A stretch of 27,259 bases of DNA from Candidatus Faecivivens stercorigallinarum (GTDB lineage: Bacteria > Bacillota > Clostridia > Oscillospirales > Ruminococcaceae): the NCBI GenBank assembly GCA_018715465.1, contig DVLN01000040.1, forward strand, positions 1-27,259, read 5' to 3'. A program made the position numbers and the translations under genes. Positions 23,760 through 27,259 of the stretch are shown piece by piece. The notes beneath the pieces were generated by a model. The model searched no databases, was not told where the DNA came from, and was given only the letters and a program-made list of their open reading frames with translations. Position 1 is the stretch's first letter. Each line of letters starts with the position of its first letter.

Positions 23760-23796
23760 CTGCTTTTGATTACTGACCCATAAGGAGATTTGCAGG

Positions 23797-24423
23797 ATGC
23801 TCAAAACTGAAAATACTGCTGTGATGAATATGGAAAACGCGATGCGGGGGGCACGCAATCCGCTCAACAGCTGGGCAAAGATGGACAGCTATACCGATCC
23901 CCAGGGTGTCTTCCACTTTGGAGAAAATGACCTCGATCTCGCCCGCAGATTGTGTGCGGCGGGCAGCGATCACCGGAAGTTTATCCGTCAGATCTTTGTC
24001 TCGGTCGATATTACCGCACCGATCTACTGGTGGAAGGAATACGATACCTATAAAGTTGCGACTGTCGCCAACTCGACTTCGACTATGCACAAGATTCATG
24101 CCCGCCCCTTTGCGCTGGAGGATTTCAGTACCGATCATATGGATGCGGATACGCTGGAAGAGATGCAGCGGTTGGTCGGCTTTCTGGAAAAGCTGCGGCT
24201 GAAATATATGGAAAATAAGGACAAACAGTACTGGTACGATATGATCCAGCTGCTGCCTTCTTCGTATAACCAGATGCGCACCTGTACCCTCAACTATGAG
24301 ACGCTGCGCAACATCTATCAGGCCAGACGCAACCATAAGCTGGCTGAATGGCATACCTTCTGTGATTGGATTGAGTCGTTGCCCTATGCTGCTGACCTGA
24401 TCCTGCCCCGGGAGGATAGCTGA
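23797..24423 (+). CDS. Divergent ThyX-like protein (flavin-dependent thymidylate synthase family)
   Basis: This is a 208-residue protein that resembles ThyX by eye in two places. Residues 62-99 (IRQIFVSVDITAPIYWWKEYDTYKVATVANSTSTMHK) align with the ThyX segment ending in the RHRxxSxNExSxRY signature, but the RHR triplet reads as Tyr/Asp/Thr/Tyr/Lys and the signature Arg is missing. Residues 152-192 (LLPSSYNQMRTCTLNYETLRNIYQ, then HKLAEWHTF) match the ThyX C-terminal helix that binds dUMP and FAD. Thymidylate synthase activity is therefore doubtful. AAGGAG is about nine bases upstream. The stop overlaps the tmk-like start by one base (TGATG), so the two are coupled. Confidence 0.7.
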   Translation: MLKTENTAVMNMENAMRGARNPLNSWAKMDSYTDPQGVFHFGENDLDLARRLCAAGSDHRKFIRQIFVSVDITAPIYWWKEYDTYKVATVANSTSTMHKIHARPFALEDFSTDHMDADTLEEMQRLVGFLEKLRLKYMENKDKQYWYDMIQLLPSSYNQMRTCTLNYETLRNIYQARRNHKLAEWHTFCDWIESLPYAADLILPREDS

Positions 24424-25085
24424 TGGGAAAATTGATCGTCATTGACGGACTGGACGGCAGCGGGAAATCAACCCAGAGCGATCTGGTTGCCCAGGCTCTC
24501 AGACAGCAGGGGAAAAAAGTCCGTCAGATTTCCTTCCCCGATTATCAGCAGCCTTCTTCCTCGCTGGTCAAAATGTATCTTTCAGGTGTTTTTTCGGAAA
24601 ACCCGGACGATGTCAATGCTTATGCTGCCGGAAGTTTTTACGCTGTCGATCGGTATGCTTCCTATAAGCAGTTCTGGGAAAAGGACTATCGGGAAGGTAG
24701 TCTGATTCTGGCGACCCGGTATGCTACCTCCAATGCAATTCACCAGATGGGAAAACTTCCGCGCAGTGAATGGGAGAATTATCTGAAGTGGATTGAGGAC
24801 TTTGAATACCATAAGCTGGGGCTGCCTGTGCCTGATCTGGTGATTTTTCTGGATATGAACCGGGCGGTCGCTGACCGGCTGCTCAGCCAGAGATACCAGG
24901 GGGATGAGTCCCGCAAGGATATACATGAGAAAAATATGGCTTATTTGCAGCACTGCCGGGATACGGCGGGGTTTGCTGGCCGGTATTGGCATTGGAAAAA
25001 GGTGGATTGTGATGACGGTAGTATGCCGCTGCCGCTTGAACAGATCACCGCAAAAATTCTGGAACTGATCGCTAAAGCCGATTGA
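24423..25085 (+). CDS. tmk: Thymidylate kinase-like P-loop kinase
   Basis: This 220-residue protein has the P-loop GLDGSGKST (9-17) and FPDYQQPSSSLVKMYLSG, typical of dTMP kinase. FYAVDRYASYKQF (72-84) fits the dTMP-binding helix, and the later LATRYATSNAIHQM (96-109) takes the place of the usual DRY-xx-S-x-AYQ motif, with Asp replaced by Thr at 98. A LID-like Arg segment (LLSQRYQGDESRKDIHEKN) follows. It would convert dTMP to dTDP or act on a related nucleotide. GGAGG lies seven bases upstream, inside the preceding gene. Whether it is the only Tmk in the genome is unknown. Confidence 0.85.
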   Translation: MGKLIVIDGLDGSGKSTQSDLVAQALRQQGKKVRQISFPDYQQPSSSLVKMYLSGVFSENPDDVNAYAAGSFYAVDRYASYKQFWEKDYREGSLILATRYATSNAIHQMGKLPRSEWENYLKWIEDFEYHKLGLPVPDLVIFLDMNRAVADRLLSQRYQGDESRKDIHEKNMAYLQHCRDTAGFAGRYWHWKKVDCDDGSMPLPLEQITAKILELIAKAD

Positions 25086-25112
25086 ACCGAGAAACGGAAG
25101 GAGCTGTGGCAA

Positions 25113-25973
25113 ATGCTGAAGATTACGATGTCTGCGGCAAAGTATGCAGATATCCCGCAGCTGAAAAGGCTCTGGAAAACGGTCGTTCCTTCCGAATCGG
25201 ATATCTATTTGCAGTTTTATTTTCAAAACCGGTTTGAACCGTCGGAAGTTTTTCTTTTGCGGGTAAACGGACAGCCGGTTTCGATGCAGTCGGCACTCCG
25301 GGTTACGATGATGACCGATCAGGGCGAACAAAATGGCCGGTATATCTATGGGGCGATGACCCATCCTGATTTTCGGCGTCAGGGCTATTTCAAAATGCTG
25401 GATGAGTATATGGTACAGCAGCTTCGGCGTCAGGGAGAATCTTTTACCTGCTTTCTGGTCGGGAATAAAGAGCTGACCGGTGCCGCAAAACGGCTGAGAT
25501 ATCAGCCGTCGATTGGACGGTGGATGCAGTTTATTCAGCTGCACCCGGACGCGCCGATGCCGCAGATCCTGCCGCTGCCCTTCTGGAAATTCTGTCAGAT
25601 GCGTTCCTTCTTTCTGGAACGGATACGGAGTGAGCGGAATGTCATCTGTCATCCCGGGTTGGAACTGCGGTATGTGTATGATGAATTGCTGCTGACCGGT
25701 GGACGGATCTGCAGTTTTGTGGAGAATGGCGTCGAACGGTACGCGGTCTATCGGATGCTCAGACAGCAGAAGATCCTGCTGTTGATGGAGACAGACGGGG
25801 ACCCGTTTATGACGTCTCAGATTCTGATGCAGGTCACCGGAATGAAAAGAGCAGTGGTGTATACTCCTGTCGAAGAGGACGGCGGTATATACAAGGTGTA
25901 CGGCCTGGGACGGAGGCTGGACGGGGGGCTGTTTTCACAGCGCAGCTGCTATATGTCGATGATGCTGGACTGA
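25113..25973 (+). CDS. GNAT-family N-acetyltransferase
   Basis: This 286-residue protein has an N-terminal GNAT fold: a strand with YIYGAMTHPDFRRQGYFKML, where FRRQGYF is the acetyl-CoA pyrophosphate loop, then LVGNKELTGAAKRLRYQ. The C-terminal half resembles the second, sterol-carrier-like part of Eis-type acetyltransferases, but this is weak. The substrate is unknown. GGAAGGAG lies about nine bases before the ATG. It begins 27 bases after tmk and no terminator intervenes. Confidence 0.85.
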   Translation: MLKITMSAAKYADIPQLKRLWKTVVPSESDIYLQFYFQNRFEPSEVFLLRVNGQPVSMQSALRVTMMTDQGEQNGRYIYGAMTHPDFRRQGYFKMLDEYMVQQLRRQGESFTCFLVGNKELTGAAKRLRYQPSIGRWMQFIQLHPDAPMPQILPLPFWKFCQMRSFFLERIRSERNVICHPGLELRYVYDELLLTGGRICSFVENGVERYAVYRMLRQQKILLLMETDGDPFMTSQILMQVTGMKRAVVYTPVEEDGGIYKVYGLGRRLDGGLFSQRSCYMSMMLD

Positions 25974-26011
25974 AAGCGTCAGGATAAATTGAAAAGGAAA
26001 GGATTTGACGT

Positions 26012-26614
26012 ATGCGGTACACGGATATCCGGGAGGTTAAGAAAAAACTGAGAAGCGAGTTCAAGTCTATCCGGCGCGGCTTTGCCCCGGATGATCAGCA
26101 AAGACGTGACCGTCAGATTTTGCAGCGTCTGCTTGCTTTGCCTGAATATCGTAAAGCACCGTTGGTACTGAGTTATGTGTCGACCGCCATTGAAGTGGAT
26201 ACCCACGCGCTGATTGAACAGGCGCTGCGGGATGGAAAAAAAGTGGCGGTTCCGTGGTGTGTACCGGGTAAGGTGGATATGAAGTTCTTCCTGATCGGGG
26301 GGCTTGATGAACTGGAGCCGGGATCGTTTGGCGTGCTGGAACCGGTGGTGGGAAAACATCGGGAACTGCTGGAAACGGTATCGGAAGTTGAACTGGTCAA
26401 CTCTTTTTGTGTACTGCCCGGGTTGGGATTTGACCTTGCCGGTTACCGGCTGGGATATGGGAAAGGCTATTACGACCGGTTTCTGTCGGGCTATTGCGGT
26501 ACGACTGCCGGTGTGTGCTATACTGCCTGCCTGCGCACTGCGCTGCCGCATGGACGGTACGACAGGATGATGAATATTCTGGTTACTGAAAAATTTGTCA
26601 AACGTTTTTCTTAA
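26012..26614 (+). CDS. 5-formyltetrahydrofolate cyclo-ligase
   Basis: This is a 200-residue enzyme that converts 5-formyl-THF to 5,10-methenyl-THF using ATP, returning folate to the one-carbon pool. The N-terminal helix REVKKKLRSEFKSIRR and the motif PGLGFDLAGYRLGYGKGYYDRF (ATP and Mg binding) are diagnostic. Both N- and C-terminal hallmarks are present and the length is normal. AAAGGATTTGACGT precedes the ATG. Its place after a ThyX-like protein and a Tmk gives the operon a folate/dTMP flavour. Confidence 0.94.
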   Translation: MRYTDIREVKKKLRSEFKSIRRGFAPDDQQRRDRQILQRLLALPEYRKAPLVLSYVSTAIEVDTHALIEQALRDGKKVAVPWCVPGKVDMKFFLIGGLDELEPGSFGVLEPVVGKHRELLETVSEVELVNSFCVLPGLGFDLAGYRLGYGKGYYDRFLSGYCGTTAGVCYTACLRTALPHGRYDRMMNILVTEKFVKRFS

Positions 26615-26643
26615 AATGCGTTATACAGCAAAGGAATGATCTG

Positions 26644-27259
26644 ATGGATAAAAATAATAAGAATCCGCTTTCGGATGAACAGCAGCAGGTCCCTGTTGGG
26701 GATACTCAGCCGTTTGGTCAGACGCCTAGTGAAGACCGGACGATTGCATTTGAAGCTGGTTCACAGGATACCGTTGACGCGGTTGATGATATTCTTGAGG
26801 AGGATCTGGCGACGGAGTATGATCTGGACGAGGATACCGCAGCCGGGTGGGAAGAAGAGACGGTTGCCGTCAATGTCGGGACCCCGGAGCTGGGTGATGA
26901 GCAGCAGTCGGACGAAGAAGAGGAACAGCCGGAACAGGTTGCTCCCGAACAGGAGGCGATGCCGTCGTTCAGACGGAACAATCCGCTTAAGCGGGTTCCC
27001 AAACGGGTGTATCACCGTGGACGGCTGTTTTCACTGATCTATGTACTGGTGACAGTGACGATGTGTGTATTTGCATCGGTCATGTTTTTGCGGGTTTTTA
27101 ATGATGTACTGGCCTTTATCACGGAAAATCGTGCCATCACCATCAACATTGAAGAAACGGATACGACGGATGAAGTTGCAGCCAAATTAAAGGATGCCGG
27201 ATTGATTAAATATGACTGGTTGTTTAGTTATGTTGCCAAATTTGAGGATAAAGTGGCTC
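26644..27259 (+). CDS. mltG: Endolytic transglycosylase MltG (YceG-like), N-terminal part, cut by window end
   Basis: The open frame runs off the window after 205 codons. Residues 1-120 are hydrophilic and strongly acidic (EEEEQPEQVAPEQ) and predicted cytoplasmic. A basic patch (KRVPKRVYHRGR) precedes one membrane helix at about 129-150. INIEETDTTDEVAAKLKDAGLIKYDWLF (167-194) matches the LysM-like subdomain at the start of MltG. The catalytic Glu domain lies beyond the edge. MltG cuts nascent glycan strands and sets their length. AAAGGA sits eight bases before the ATG. It follows the cyclo-ligase by 29 bases, so it is probably in the same operon. Confidence 0.85.
   Translation, partial: MDKNNKNPLSDEQQQVPVGDTQPFGQTPSEDRTIAFEAGSQDTVDAVDDILEEDLATEYDLDEDTAAGWEEETVAVNVGTPELGDEQQSDEEEEQPEQVAPEQEAMPSFRRNNPLKRVPKRVYHRGRLFSLIYVLVTVTMCVFASVMFLRVFNDVLAFITENRAITINIEETDTTDEVAAKLKDAGLIKYDWLFSYVAKFEDKVA

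Overview
The window is 27 kb of chromosome from a low-to-mid GC Firmicute, most likely a gut Clostridia of the Oscillospirales type. The evidence is the gene set: tepA-ylzJ-ftsK, hprK, a miaB-ylbF/ymcA-type pair, YgiQ, DUF6062 and a TcdA/choline-binding-type surface protein. Other support comes from strong AAAGGA/AGGAGG ribosome binding sites, TATAAT promoters and frequent TTG/GTG starts. The organism call is inference; no rRNA is present. There is no phage, transposon, CRISPR array or defence island, so this is ordinary core chromosome with a few unusual features.

Layout. 1-2064: a secreted EF-hand/LRR/cell-wall-binding protein with its own promoter, a folded leader and a terminator. 2072-3364 (minus): a Cys-rich small protein, tRNA-Ala(CGC) and a polysaccharide deacetylase. 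3443-6400 (plus): a lytic transglycosylase, an EamA transporter and a PrsA-like lipoprotein, with promoters and terminators assigned where visible. 6416-9447 (minus): a CPA2 cation/proton antiporter, then an OGG1-type DNA glycosylase overlapping a GNAT enzyme. 9507-10345 (plus): a DUF6062 protein. 10346-10717: a 372-bp gene-free stretch holding five near-consensus DnaA boxes. 10718-19263 (plus): a probable long operon tepA-ylzJ-uppP-ftsK-ygiQ-MBL hydrolase-DUF3006. 19330-20491: hprK with its promoter and terminator. 20519-21346 (minus): a NIF3 protein. 21516-23644: miaB plus a YlbF/YmcA-family gene and terminator. 23680-end: a probable operon of a divergent ThyX-like protein, a thymidylate-kinase-like protein, a GNAT enzyme, 5-formyl-THF cyclo-ligase and mltG, which is cut by the window edge.

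How the genes fit together. Envelope work recurs: deacetylase, lytic transglycosylase, UppP, FtsK and MltG. The long operon joins lipid-carrier recycling to chromosome segregation, and the DnaA-box cluster directly upstream could tie it to replication. The last operon is loosely about folate and dTMP. No dramatic new multi-gene system is visible. The best leads are the DnaA-box cluster, the ThyX-like/Tmk-like pair in which both proteins lack hallmark motif residues, and a promoter architecture shared by two unrelated loci and partly by a third.
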